From Mya arenaria (lineage: Eukaryota; Mollusca; Bivalvia; Myida; Myidae), in contig NC_069130.1 of NCBI RefSeq assembly GCF_026914265.1, forward strand, positions 37,874,988-37,938,987: 64,000 bases of DNA, given 5' to 3'. Positions within the stretch are counted from its first letter, which is position 1, and each line of letters opens with the position of its first letter. This document shows, one piece after another, positions 12,118-24,569 of the stretch. The notes below the pieces were generated by a model, which had not been told where the DNA came from, made no database searches, and saw only the letters and a list, made by a program, of their open reading frames with translations. A program made the translations under genes and the position numbers.

Positions 12118-12300
12118 ACAGAAACAAGCTCAGCAGCAAAAAGGTTAAACAAAAACCCGGTTTAATGGCACTGGGTAAACGCCAAAGACATAGAACACAA
12201 AAACAAAAAAAACACAAACAAGAAACATGAATGAACAGCACAAAACTCCACAAACAGCACAGTGCATACATACTATATAAAAAAAATCGGAACAAATAAA
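12118..12300 (-). repeat. Dispersed repeat family R1, inverted copy
   Basis: The reverse complement carries the same ordered blocks as 1690-1885: acagaaacaagctcag, cccggtttaatggcactgg, 'aaacacaaacaagaaacat', acaaaactccacaaacagca and gtgcatacatactatata. The hydrophobic minus-strand open frames here are not genes. Confidence 0.75.
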
Positions 12301-12345
12301 GAAAATAGTATTTAAAAAAAGCGACATATATTAGCTTCTTTTCTT

Positions 12346-14005
12346 CCAAATCATTGTGGGGGAACGGACACCGGATATAGCTCAAAAAGTGATAAATCGA
12401 TAAGCGTTTGATTTTGACACATGGACAGATTTCTATCATTTGATGGTTATATATTTATGAAAAACGAAGAGTTTCAAATAACTTGACCCTGTGCAATATA
12501 CGACTATGACGGAAAAGTGTCTCCTCTTTTGTATAATAGACCGATTCTCGCCGAAAGTTGCATGATCGCTCACAAATGTTCATGCATGTGGTACGTTTCA
12601 AACATTAATCAACAAATTGAAAATAAGAATAAAAATTGAATCGAGTGATTTCATTGTAATTACATTATTTATTAATGTGTAAGATATCAATACGATATGT
12701 TTTGTTGTTACGGAGATATTTATACCTTTTGATGCCCTGGCGGTGTACTGGGGATATATAAAGCAAATAAATAACTGCACATAGGATATATATTAAGTGG
12801 ACTGAGGATAGTAACGATGTAATTAGAATAACGAGACTGTTATAATGATAACGGCCATTTACCTATACACGAGCTCGAGGGAAATTGTTTGATGTTGTCC
12901 ATATCGAGGGATGAGAGCAAACAAAATGTTGCTGTTTTTTGTATCTGTATGCACTTAAAACTGATTCATTAATATAGATTAGTTAACCATGACGTGTTTT
13001 TCACAAGCATCAACGTTCGAGTCGCAAATATCTAAATATTTTAAATACGCCGGTAATCTGATTTATTGATGAACACAACACATATGGACGTAGAATTTAT
13101 GTGGCGTTTGCTATTCATATATATAGCATTGCTTTGTAAATCCAGTAGGTACGTTTTTGCACACAGTAAGTCATCAGTAGGGAATGAGATATTGTGATCA
13201 AATGTGGAACACGTGAAGCTTTTTTCTAAGCTTGGGTCGATGTTGCTATTACTTAGAACAGAATAATGGTCTCTACTCGTTCACATTCAGTGAGAAAGTA
13301 TGTATTGTGACCAACCCTGATATTTAAGCAGCTTGCATATATACGTTCATTTAGGAGAGCATGGATCAAACTTATTGTTAACTAAAGTTTGCTCAATAAT
13401 TTCTCATCAAATTGTACTCTCATTTTTTTGCAGATTATTTGAAAGTTCGAAATAGACATTCATGTATATTGTATATTAACAGTGTTACTATCAATTTTTG
13501 TCCCATTTTACAAGCTATCACCAGGACACATTTCTCAACTTTGAAACTATCCTCAGTACATAATACGGCTATCCCCAGTACAGTACTGTGAACATTTCTA
13601 AGGGCATATCTTTAACAATTAAAAAGTTACATTGCCAGTTCTTACAAAAAAAAATAGTTGAGATTATGCTTGTGAAATCCTTCGATTCAGATTTTTTATT
13701 TATTCGATATATTTCCTAAAAATAACAATACTTGTCGAAACTCTGTAAGTTTTGAGGTGATCATCTCAGATTTGAAGAAACATTTTTCGAGGTCTGCTAA
13801 ATCGTAAGCACTTTAGAGTATACCATAGGCCAAATTTAGCATTCAGCTATTAGTTCAAACACTTGTTTCATTTGTGGATACGGTAGATATCCGTTAACAC
13901 AGCAAGATCTTACCTCTGGTAAAGAAAAACAACTGCATATTTGTCTGTTTACTTATCACTTTTTGAGCTATATCCGGTGTCCGTTCCCAGACAGTGCAAA
14001 TGATT
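12346..14005. mobile_element. 1.65 kb element with long inverted ends
   Basis: The left end 'gggaacggacaccggata' continuing 'tagctcaaaaagtgataa' (about 12360-12396) is an exact inverted copy of the sequence ending at about 13990. The similarity extends outward imperfectly to 'aatcatt'. Further inverted pairs lie inside: gtactggggata near 12745 against tatccccagtac near 13568, and 'actgaggatagta' against 'actatcctcagta'. No transposase frame was seen. It is best described as a non-autonomous fold-back DNA element; the superfamily is unclear. Confidence 0.7.
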
Positions 14006-14274
14006 ACCTATGTTAAAAAAATGAAGAAAATGACTTCACATGCCAAAACACTCCGGGTCAGCCAAATAAGGTTTTAAAGATAACATGAATTTGCATTTTT
14101 TTATAAAATCAAAGCACTGAAAGCTTAATTATGTAAGGATGCTATATTTAACCCTATATTTTGTTTCAGGAATTCAATTCATGTTGAACCCATTTAATAC
14201 AACACAAAGAAGTGTCGTTTCATGACGTCAAAAGTAACGTGAGCCAAGTGAAAATTCTGACACATTTATACAAT

Positions 14275-14520
14275 ATAAAATACAGGGACAAGCCCAGCAG
14301 TCGAAAATTAAAAAAAAAACTCTTTAGGGGCACAAGGTTAAGGACGCAAGCGACAATAAACTATAGACATAAACATAATTATTAACATCCCATACACAAA
14401 AACAAATACCTAAAACAAACTTACACCACATAAACAAATACAAATAACACAAACAAAGCATACCCTCATCAAATTTGCTTTACCGTTAAATCATGGGAAT
14501 ACCGCCATGGAAAGGTCAGC
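14275..14520 (-). repeat. Dispersed repeat family R1, diverged inverted copy
   Basis: Starts 'acagggacaagcccagcag' and ends 'gctttaccgttaaatcatggg...accgcc'. The tail matches the copy at 45930-45980 ('gctttaccgataaaaaaatgggattactgcc'). Confidence 0.55.
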
Positions 14521-14759
14521 AAAACAGGAGTTCACTAGAGCTCGAGTCTTCTGGGGGCTTACACTAGTAATAGTTATTTTCTTCCAGAAGCCAACATGGT
14601 TCATTTATGAGACACATTTACAGTATGTGTATACGACACCTAAGTCGTAGCATTTCACGGTCCAATTTAAATTTCTCGACACGTGTTTCCAGGGAAAGAT
14701 ATACATCCAACTGGCAAAACATACACCCGACATTTTTGTTCAAGCATACTCCATTTTTG

Positions 14760-15610
14760 TCCGGACTCTAATTCGATTTTCTGCCTTTATCATTGAACTT
14801 AGAACTATGTTCCAATTCTTGGTATAGTTTGATAACTAGCTATGACGCTAAGTGCTGTGGCCATTTTTTCGTTAGATGAAACAAAATGTATGTTGTTCGC
14901 GCACTAACTCTAGGTCGGAAAGCTGTTGTCAAAGCATCACTTAAGCTTGACAATATTTATATGGAATAATTCAGTCAAGTTCTAGAACTAGCTATGTTGA
15001 GTTATGTCCCTTAAATAACAGCCATGCTTCTCAATACATTTCATAGTAATGGCCTTTGGATAGCTTAAGCTACATAAATATTAATTTGCCCGCGCTCTAA
15101 CTCGATATTCGTTGGTGTGATCATCACCAGACTTGTATAATATGTGTATGGGCAGCTTAGTTCAAGAAGCAGTCAAGTCGTATCAGACTGTTTAGAGTTA
15201 TGACCCTTGAATTTACACAAATTTTATGTTGCCCGTGCTGTAACGCGAGGAGCATTTGACTTGCCATCACCAAACTTGGATTATATGTGAAAAGGCAGAA
15301 TATGTCGGTCAAATCGATAACCAGCCATGTCGCTCCTGTCTCTTCACAGTTAAGGTCCTTGAATTTCTTAAATTACACAAACTTTATGTTATATGCTCTT
15401 TAACTCGTTGATCTAATGTCCGATCATCACCAAAATTGGGGTCACTAGTCATGTTGTCTAAGTCACGTAATACTTATGGCACTTAGTAACGCAAACTTTA
15501 TGTTGTCCACGCTGTAATTACATGTGAAAATCATCTCAGCCAGGTTCGATAACAGTCATGTCTCCCAAATCACTTTAGAGTAATTTCCCTTTGATTCTTA
15601 AACTACACAA
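14760..15610. repeat. Degenerate tandem repeat, period about 150-180 bp
   Basis: Recurring ordered motifs: 'gctctaactcg', 'gatcatcaccaaactt', 'cagccatgt', 'agttatgacccttgaat', 'acacaaactttatgttg'. At least five units are visible. The theme resembles repeats common in bivalve genomes. No frame stays open across units. Confidence 0.6.
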
Positions 15611-15832
15611 ACTTTAAAGACATCTGAATACAATTTAAGATTTGACAGAAGTGACTCCCTTAAATTGCATTTAATTTAGGTATTGCAATATTTACTCATA
15701 TGGTAGTTCCTGTTACACAACCTTATTGCTTTTTTTGTTGCAGTTTTATCCGTTTCAGTAAAGTTGCAAAGAAACAATAATCTAGAATATTCTTCTGAAA
15801 AAAATAGGTTCATGGTTAGATACTGTGTGGAA

Positions 15833-16015
15833 GGCTTTCATGTTTCATTGTTGCATTGTGGTTTTATGTGTGTGTGTGTCTCGTTGAGTGTAAGATGTGC
15901 ATTGAACCATATGACTCTAAAAGGCGTTCATGTTTCATTGTTGTTTTGTGTTTATATGTGTTTTTCTTTGAGTGTATGTATGTTTAGCATTGAACCATAT
16001 GATTTTACACAGGAT
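15833..16015. repeat. Two-copy tandem repeat, 90 bp
   Basis: The unit 'ggctttcatgtttcattgttg...attgaaccatatga' occurs at 15833 and 15923. An open frame (15764-16045) depends on this duplication and shows no family motif. Confidence 0.6.
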
Positions 16016-16049
16016 CATGGTTACATAATGTGTTTCTATCCGTAATTTC

Positions 16050-17070
16050 CACTGTATTGCTACAAACTACAGTTCGACTTAGAAAAAATCCATTAACAAA
16101 CGCATTAGATTAAGATTCTTTATACAGACTTCCCGGGATAATTTAAACATATAAATTGTCATTACATCGACTGGAGAAGAACGCTCATATTGTTTAATTC
16201 GGTGATTTTCGGTGCCCATCTTGCGTCATCAATAGTTGCCTTAAATGATTTTACCTTCTCGGTCCGTAAATCAAATTTACTTAAAAAAGATCATGGGATT
16301 GTCATCTTTACAGGTGATCATAGGAGGCTGTATTTCCTGAAGACCAATTGCTGATATTGTAATGAGTAAGGGAAATTCCAAACAGAAACATGCCAATGAT
16401 GATCAAAGTTTGAATAACTTCTTATAAATGTCACTTGTGACTATAATTAAACTTGTTCTAGTCGTCGCGACTCATTAACATAACCAATATGGAAAGGGGC
16501 TGGCTTCACCTATTTTACTAGCGGAAACTGTTATTTCCTAAATCCGATAGTCAGATTACCATTTTATATAACAGATTTCCTCATGTGACCTTCTCCAAAA
16601 AGTTTTTTAAGCCGTCCTGATTCGTCTAATGGTCGCCGATTTGTAACACTCCACCGGCTGTGTAAACCGTTACGAATATTAAGACATATGACTGTCAGAG
16701 GCGTCGCCTGCCTCTGTTTGGGCAATAAACGTGAAGAGAGCCAATCGGACAACAAACGGTATTTTATTAACATGTTTGTAAATAAAGATACACCTGGACT
16801 ACTGAAATTCAAGTCCAACTACGTATTTAGAACGTAAGATAGATCTATAATGGAAACTCCATTTCTAAGTCGACACTCAATGCAATTTGTTAAGATGTTA
16901 AAAGTTGAAGGGAGATCATTAACACATTTCACCTAATTTTGAGGACGTTTAAATGGACACCAATTTCGTCAACATAAACCTTGGTTCCAAAGTATTTGGG
17001 AAAAAAAGTTTTATAAGTTTACGTTCAATAATAAAATAACAACAAATATAAATATGCTGCAAATGGTTTT
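16050..17070. other. Intergenic, nothing recognised
   Basis: No gene or clear repeat seen. 'cgtcgcgactcattaa' near 16463 echoes 'cgtcacgactcattaa' near 7580. Confidence 0.35.
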
Positions 17071-17071
17071 G

Positions 17072-17077
17072 TTTATT
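17072..17077 (-). terminator. Polyadenylation signal AATAAA for the serine protease
   Basis: On the minus strand AATAAA lies about 112 nt beyond the protease stop codon, a plausible 3' UTR length. Confidence 0.55.
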
Positions 17078-17188
17078 TGTTTCTTTGTTTAAATTAAAAA
17101 GAATGATGCTACTTGTAATTAATCAATTTCAAAAGTATGATTTTCAAAACCATAAATTGGTCATGTCCGACAGTTCATTCAGTTAGAT

Positions 17189-19481
17189 TTAGTTGTTTGC
17201 CATCGTATTATCCAGCCAGGCCCTGTAGGTGGACACTCGTGCGTACACACTTGGGAAGGAGGTGCCACAACCAGACACACCCCACGACGTCACTCCAGCC
17301 AGAACACCATTGGTTCCCGCTCTTGGGCAGACCATGGGGCCACCACTGTCACCCTTGAGGAGAAAAAAGAGTAATGCTATAAACGTAGAGCTTAAATTCT
17401 AGCCTAGATAAGCATCGTTGTCACAATGCAGATACAGGTAGAGGTGACAACCTTGTCTGGATAATAAAGGAGGCAGGTAGAGCTGGCAACCTAGTCTGGA
17501 TAATAAAGGAGGTGTTTTAGTTGAGCATAATTGTTGCATTGAGGATACGGGTAGAGCTGACAACCTAGTCTGTATAATAAAGGAGGTGTCCTAGTTGAGC
17601 ATGGTTGTCGCATTGAGGATACAGGTAGAGCTGACAACCTAGTCTGGATAATAAAGGATTTGTCCTATTTGAGCATGGTTGTCTCATTGAGGATACAAGT
17701 AGAGCTGACAACCTAGTCTGGATAATAAAGGAGTTGTCCTATTTGAGCATGGTTGGCGCATTGAGGATATAAGTAGAGCTGACAACCTAGTCTGGATAAT
17801 AAAGGAGGTGTCCTATTTGAGCATGGTTGTCGCATTGAGGATACAAGTAGAGCTGACAACCTAGTCTGGATAATAAAGGAGTTGTCCTATTTGAGCATGG
17901 TTGTCGCATTGAGGATACAGGTAGAGCTGACAACCTAGTCTGGATAATAAAGGATTTGTCCTATTTGAGCATGGTTGTCGCATTGAGGATACAAGTAGAG
18001 CTGACAACCTAGTCTGGATAATAAAAGAGTTGTCCTAGTTGAGCATGTTTGTCGCATTGAGGATACAGGTAGAGCTGACAACCTAGTCTGTATAATGAAG
18101 GAGGTGTCCTAGTTCAGCATGGTTGTCGCATTGAATGAAAATATATTAATAGTATAAAGGTAGAGATGACAACCTAGCGTTGATAATGAAGGAGGTATCC
18201 TATTTGAGCAAGGTTGTTATACCTTGCTCAAAGGGAAATAGAGTAACAGTATAAAAGTAGAGCTAACACCCTGGTCTTGATAATGAAGGAGATGTCATAG
18301 TCCGGAATAAAAGGTGTTTTACCTTGCTTTTGGAGAAATGGAGTAATAGTATAACCCTTATCTGACATTTTAATAATTTTTTTAGCTTTAATACGAAGGG
18401 GTTATTGTGTCACTAAGCAGTATGAATGACGGTATAGTATATACAACTAGTTAACGTACAGCGTGTTGCTACAATCACGGGCAGTAAATTCAACTTGTAT
18501 CTTATACGCAGACAGGAGTATTTTTACCTCGTTGGAGTGTTGTCCCGAGTATCCCCCGTGGGCTTACTATGCCAAACCTCATGTAAAGGTAATCGAAATC
18601 GAAATCACGTGACCGCATTATCATGAAATAGTGTTTTTCGCGTCTATATTCAGTTAAATTAGATCATATGTGTGTTGATTTTGAATATTATAGTATAGAA
18701 AATATTGAATGTCAGTGTTGTTGAAGATGGGGGCAGAAGTTTGGCTCAAGTATTATATATTATGTATTGCGTAGAGTATTTTCTTTCCTCTCGATTCCGT
18801 TAGAATAGATCATGTTTGTGTCGAGTTTGAATATTAAAGTATAGTATATATTGAATATCAGTGTTGTTGTTTTTCGTCCTAAGAATGGGGCCGACACTTG
18901 GCCCAAGTATAAATTTACATCAGTACTACGTTTTTAGGAGAGCAAAATTCACAAATCTGAATATAATTATTTACCATATTTTTTCTCTATCATTTTGTCC
19001 TGTAAATGGACCTTTCTCAAGATGAATTTAAACACATAACTTACATTAAATAATGCTGTCAGCCAAAAATCTACCCTGTTTTTAATACTGATAGATCTAA
19101 AACTGTTTTTTTATAAATTAATTGTCGCTGTTTTCGCAATTAAAAGGGCAGTGCCATGTTCAGAACACAGTGGAGAAAAACACTAAATAGTCAGACCGAC
19201 CTGGCACGTTCCAGTCAGGGCATTGTGGATACAGATGTGGGCGTTGTGTTCATAATTTCTAGTCCAGACAGCTGCACACTGTGTTTGGTTGTAGATAACA
19301 CCGCTTGTTTCCTGAAGTTGGTTCGGGATGACCTTGTTGCTACTGGTCCCTACGGAGGAAATACATATAAAAGTAAGCATAATAAAAGCGGCTGTAGGAG
19401 CCACTGAAGTAGCGGAACCAGTACTGTACTTGTCATTTTTATTTTATCGTTATAATTTTAGTAGTAGTAGTAGTAGTAGTA

Positions 19482-19578
<97 letters not shown>

Positions 19579-19592
19579 TGGTAGTGGTAGTG

Positions 19593-19623
<31 letters not shown>

Positions 19624-22600
19624 ATGCAGTAGTAGAAGTAGCAATATAATCCACGACCTTACCAATCTGATTCTATATTTAGCTTCAGATTTCAATTTAA
19701 AGACCTATCTACCTAACGAATTTAGCACAGCCTCACCTGTTTCCGTGTGTCCCCAGCCGCTTAATTTGCAAGTCACATAGTCAAAGTTTTCATTAGAGTT
19801 GGCAAGTTCTATTATCTGGTTTGCCCCAGTCAAATCAGCAGGCGTGGCCAGTTTCAGCAGGGCGATGTCATTTGGGTAAGCACCACTGCCCTTATTGTAA
19901 TTGTTGTGCTGCGTAAAGAGAAATATAAAATAGATGATAACTGTGTCTGTGTAAGATCGCAAAATATTATTTGCTGTCCGGCGATTTATCGAGAGTGAAA
20001 TATCACATGAGATCGTTTGGAAGCTATGATTTTAGTTAATATATCAAAACTGTTTCCTTGCATTAGGTTGTTAATAACAACATCGTCGGGAACATTTTCT
20101 TTATTATTAGTATAAATGGAGACGCTAACAATGACAATTAAAAAATAACATAAACAGCTTTGCAAAACAGTAATACAAATAAATCTGATCATTACCATGA
20201 TAACTTGGCTGACACCATGGTAACGCCTTGCCGGGTCATCCAAGTAACCGTTATTCAACATAACATTCAGAGAGGAAGCACTGCAAGTGAAATAAAACTA
20301 ATGGCCTGGGGCACTGATTACGAACCGTCTCAAGCCTGAGTTCAGACTCAAGACTAAATATGGCAAAACTTCATTTCATTGTGATTTTCCATCTATCAAA
20401 ACATTAATGGTATTATTATTTGAATATTTTACTATTACATAATATATACAAATAAAAATGTAAAAGAAATGGAATATATATTTTTTTGTTCCTGAATAAA
20501 AAAGCTTTTCTGAGTCTGAGTCTAGACTTAGACTTGAGACTTTTCGTAATCATGGCCACAGTCCTGAGTACAGCGATGGCCTGCTTTCGGGGGAAGCAAA
20601 ATCGCATACACTAGCCCGAAAAGCCTTCGCTGATCACAGACCTCATGAAACTGATAACACAAATACACAAAAAGATAAATTTACAGTAAAAAACATAACA
20701 GTTCTGAAACACAAACAACAGTGACAATCTCAGGAGTCAATATATCATGTGAAGATAAGGACATGGTATGGCCAACAAGAGACACACAATGGGCCGATGG
20801 TCAGAACTCAGTTTAAGTTTACAACGTTGTTATCGTCGGCTTTGTTGAATTCAGAATCGTTATTGCACTGGACGTTTACTAGTTACACATGTGTTCTGCA
20901 TTATTGCGCACAAAATTTGAGAAAACTCTTTCAGCTTTACTTATTTGATTAAATAGATGACAACGCCATTTAATAGTTCACCTTTAAAAATAACAACGAT
21001 GCATTTGACTACGTTGTAAGATTAAACAACGTTTTGAACAATCGACCAATGCCATATAACAATCAAGAAAGGCAGTATGTTTAATCTAAATATTCCAAAC
21101 CCAAGATTTTAACAATAAACAAAATGTTTCAACATGCAGTGACAACCCGCCCACTTCATTTTGCACATGTTTTTCTTCCAATTGTTAGCAAAACATCTTT
21201 ACTAAAGGGAATCGTTCATATATTTTAAGTTTGCAACTTTTTTACTTTGTTGACATTGAATTATTTTACTCAATTTTATGAAACACACCAAACAGCAACT
21301 AGCAAATACTCATATGAGAAGAATTTTGATAAACAATATAGATCACAAACAAGAAACATAGAACAACAGCACAAAACTCCACAAACAATACAGTGCCTAT
21401 ATACTTTATACAAAAACTAGGTATGTTTATCAAGGAGTGTTAGGTACCGCCTTGGAACGATCAGTAACATGTAAATTTACAAACCTTATATGATTCAATT
21501 TTCAAGGGCGTTACTATGGCTTCCTATGGCAAAACAGAGCATGTTCTGTTATATGTTAAAATACTAATTTACAATCAAGCTCTCATTCTTACTTTTTTGT
21601 GATATTTTATCGTAAGCATTATGTTTACATTTCACGCAAATTTCTTTTTTTCGATGTCTAACCCTATCAGACGTGAGCGAGTTCCATTAAAATACATGCA
21701 AAACCAGTCAACTTTCATTTTGTATCATTTCTACATCCATTAATAATTAGCCCAACATCTTTATAAGAGGTTTACATTAACAAAAAGGGAATTATCGCAT
21801 CAAAGCTCAAGTAAATTGTTTACTGGCAAGATCAGCCTGAACAGTGTTGGTGATGATCATTGATCAAGGGCCGTATTACAGAAGCACCCCAGTTCCTGAA
21901 AGTTTGCAATTTCTTTAACTGTTTAATACTTAAGGAAGATAGACTTATAAAAACATTAAAGACAAATTGTTAAAGCAATTCTTAAGTGTATTCTGTAATA
22001 CGGCCACAGCTGTTGAGAGAAAAGTAATTGAGCAAACATTGGAAAACATTGGCCATTTTTCATCGAAAACCACCTTGGATTATGCCGGTGCATATGTAAA
22101 AGTAGTTTGTAAAATTAATAATAATAATTTAAAATAATTGTAGTGTTTTTTCGTATTATTTTTATTACTAAGTTAAAATTGATTCCCAGTGAAGTGAATT
22201 GCTGTATACACAACTTAGAGAAAAGTCCTTAGGTTTAACTGAAAATTGAATTTACTACGCGATCTACTTGCAGTGTAGTTAAATGTAAAGAGTTCTGACA
22301 TGTAAACCATCCATATACATCAGAAGTTGTTTTCGATAAAAAAAATTTATAGCCGATTGGTCTGTCGTATACGAACGATGCTCCTTCTACGCAGTGGGCC
22401 GCAGTGACCACCCAGTATTCGCTAACCAGCGACCCTCCACAGGTGTGGTACCATACACCCGCACTGGTGGAATATCTCTGCAAGGAAATCTGGTGCGGGT
22501 GCGCAGCGATGTTCGTCGATTGTCCGTTGATAATCCGGCTGTTGCCTGACAGAGAACCAAAATACAGTTACGATCGTTATCAGTCATGACACTTGACATT

Positions 22601-24484
22601 TTTCACACATTTGCAACATCATTGAAATGTGACGTTTATTGAAATAGTAGTCCGCCTCTCGGTGTCATTAAGTATACTTGCCACTTGCATCTCAACAGGG
22701 AAACCAATACTTGTTTCTATCCTACAAACGGACCCGAAGGAGATATTGTACGGTGATAAATATCTAGTTTGGGTTTTTAATTGGGCAAATTTCAGTTATT
22801 ATAATTACAGTGGAACTATTACCCAAACCGACCAATACACTGCTATTAAATGAATCATGGACCTGGTAGCTGGCACAGTCACTGTATAATGACACCATAA
22901 TTCCAGGAAAAATTCACAATAGCTAAAATGCAAGTTTAGGCGCATACAAAAAATAACTTTGCTTTTATTCGTTGGCAAGGATCACACGTATGATAAGTAC
23001 TCAATGCACAACAGCTACTCAAATGTTGCTTTTCTGTCAATTTGCGAACGTTAAGGGTTTCGTTTCAAATCAAAGGTGGATTTGGAAAGCTCTTTTCAGT
23101 GCGTATTCGAACTGAGAGCTCAAATTATCGAAGGAATATTTTAACAGAATTTAATTAAAAAACAACAACTTTTCAATCAAAGATCTTTTACAAGACTCTA
23201 AACGACCTGAATGCTTTTAACTGTCCAGACAACTATGCCTTTACCCGTTCGATATTGCTTTTTTTCGGACATATATTTTTATTTTTGTTACAAGGAAAGT
23301 GATTGAATCACGATGTTCATCTAAAGGCAAATCGAATGCACATTTAAAAGATGAAAGCAGTTTGGCACCATAACTTTTATGCATGGATGCATATTTTCAC
23401 GAAACATTTCTTCGTAATCGCTTAATTGGCCTGAACAGACCGAGACATGTTGGTGCGTTATTGTTGCAAATATATACTTTTTACACTTGCAAAAATGGTA
23501 CCTTTAAAAAATGAGTGTAAAACAAATAGAAGGAATATGTTACTTTTAAAAGAATAGTACTTAAGAAGTTCGACAAACACATTAATAAGTTATGTGAGAG
23601 CTCCCTTATCCATTATTTTAACTGTTGATACATGGTAGTAATATTACAAAACTACTCAAGTCAAATCTCAATCTCAGTCTCAACTCAATTTACCACATAA
23701 AAGCATAGTATGATTCAAAATCTTACATGTTTATATATTTTTTGAAAACGTATTTTCTCATAGATTGCGTTGATGAACACACTATCAATCATTTAAAAAA
23801 ACAATTTTTAGAGCAAAAATAATACTTGAGTTATTGTTAAAATACAATGAATTGTACTCAAATATTTGTAAGGCTGTAGAATATTTTCCCTTGGAATCTT
23901 GACCAAAGGCGTTGATCAAGATAATCTCATTATAAAGGTGTAAAAACATATACTATTTTTATATATGCAACTTTTGATGCTATATCGTAAAATGAGTTGA
24001 GTACTAGAGAATTTTTGTGATATTAGGGCCAGGTAATACAATTCTGATATCGTTTGAAAAATATTTGCAGTTATTGTGTGCATAACTCATTTGTCTCCAT
24101 TTTCAATAAAACTTCAACATAATTTTCACAACATAAAAATCACATTTAAATACGATGTAAGTGACACAATACTATTAAATTAGATCCCCTATTTTGATAA
24201 AGCTCCTTTAGACTAAAATCGACACCCATGAAAGGGGCGAGCTGTTACTAATGAAGGTTTGTTACAGATGAAAAATATTTCTTTAACTGGACATTTCTAA
24301 AGACAAATTAAATTGAAATACTCAGTATCCATTTATTTATCGACCCATTATTTGTCAAAGTTAATCCGAAAATACATAAATCTATAAAACATGTATTATG
24401 TATTATTAATATTAAAATTAAGAAATTAAACATCCTACCTTGGGCAAGAGCCACCATGCACGCGAGAGCAAGAAGCTGAATCAT
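17189..24484 (-). CDS. Secreted chymotrypsin-fold (S1) serine protease, six exons, complete
   Basis: Exons on the minus strand: 24439-24484, 22377-22545, 20196-20280, 19737-19908, 19201-19349 and 17189-17353. Phases close to 786 nt, 261 residues plus stop, the usual length for a digestive S1 protease. Residues 1-15 are a signal peptide ([15 protein letters not shown]). A short GNSR activation peptide precedes the mature start IINGQ (20-24), an unusual variant of IVGG. The catalytic triad is His66 (TAAHC), Asp114 (NDIALLK) and Ser210 (GDSGGP). The position equivalent to chymotrypsin 189 is Gly204 (TGTCQGDSGG), not the Asp of trypsins, so trypsin-like Arg/Lys cleavage is unlikely and a chymotrypsin- or elastase-like preference is inferred. 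All introns are GT-AG, but the exon 2 donor (GTTCGT) and exon 5 donor (GTCGGT) are weak. The exon 2 end was chosen because it alone keeps the frame into exon 3. A TATA box lies 71 bp upstream. No inactivating change was seen. Confidence 0.93.
17431..18190. repeat. Minisatellite in protease intron 5, period about 73 bp
   Basis: About ten units of 'gtagagctgacaacctagtc', 'tggataataaagga' and 'tgagcatggttgtcgcattg'. The array begins roughly 75 bp downstream (plus-strand sense) of the exon that encodes the catalytic serine. A degenerate tail continues to about 18300. Confidence 0.9.
19459..19641. repeat. (AGT)n trinucleotide repeat in protease intron 4
   Basis: About 55 AGT units with scattered AGA and GGT interruptions, lying some 95 bp from exon 4. 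The poly-Ser, poly-Thr and poly-Leu frames across it are artefacts. Confidence 0.97.
20316..20560. repeat. Inverted-repeat element, CTCAAG/GACTCA-rich ends
   Basis: The left side 'gtctcaagcctgagttcaga' and the right side 'tgagtctgagtctagact...gacttgagac' are inverted versions of one another in protease intron 2. A similar string ('ctcaagtcaaatctcaatct') occurs at 23655-23690 and another at 11908. Probably a short MITE; the boundaries are approximate. Confidence 0.4.
21345..21470 (-). repeat. Dispersed repeat family R1, copy in protease intron 2
   Basis: Reads 'acaaacaagaaacat', 'acagcacaaaactccacaaa', 'aaaaactaggtatgtttatc' and 'taccgccttggaacgatcag', the inverted counterpart of 1690-1800. 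Confidence 0.7.
21869..22005. mobile_element. 137 bp MITE with 15 bp perfect terminal inverted repeats
   Basis: The terminus GGCCGTATTACAGAA at 21869-21883 is an exact reverse complement of TTCTGTAATACGGCC at 21991-22005. The interior is AT-rich and non-coding. It lies in intron 2 of the protease gene, between exons 2 and 3. No clear target duplication was identified. Confidence 0.85.
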
Positions 24485-24554
24485 GTTGTCGAAATCCCTT
24501 TAGTTGTCTTGTAGAGACGATTGTTAAAGGTAAGGAACATAGGAGAGGGTCGGG

Positions 24555-24561
24555 TTTTATA
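24555..24561 (-). promoter_or_regulatory. TATA box of the serine protease gene
   Basis: On the minus strand the sequence reads agTATAAAAcccg, 71 bp upstream of the ATG at 24484. That would put transcription start roughly 40-45 bp before the ATG, giving a short 5' UTR as is common for digestive enzyme genes. Confidence 0.65.
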
Positions 24562-24569
24562 CTTTCTGG

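Noticed and set aside
12116..12439. 107-codon hydrophobic Phe/Cys/Leu-rich minus-strand frame
   Set aside because: It lies across an R1 repeat copy and its A-rich tract; other R1 copies do not keep the frame.
19328..19780. Poly-Ser, poly-Thr and poly-Leu frames
   Set aside because: Translations of the (AGT)n intronic repeat; the real coding here is protease exons 4 and 5 on the minus strand.
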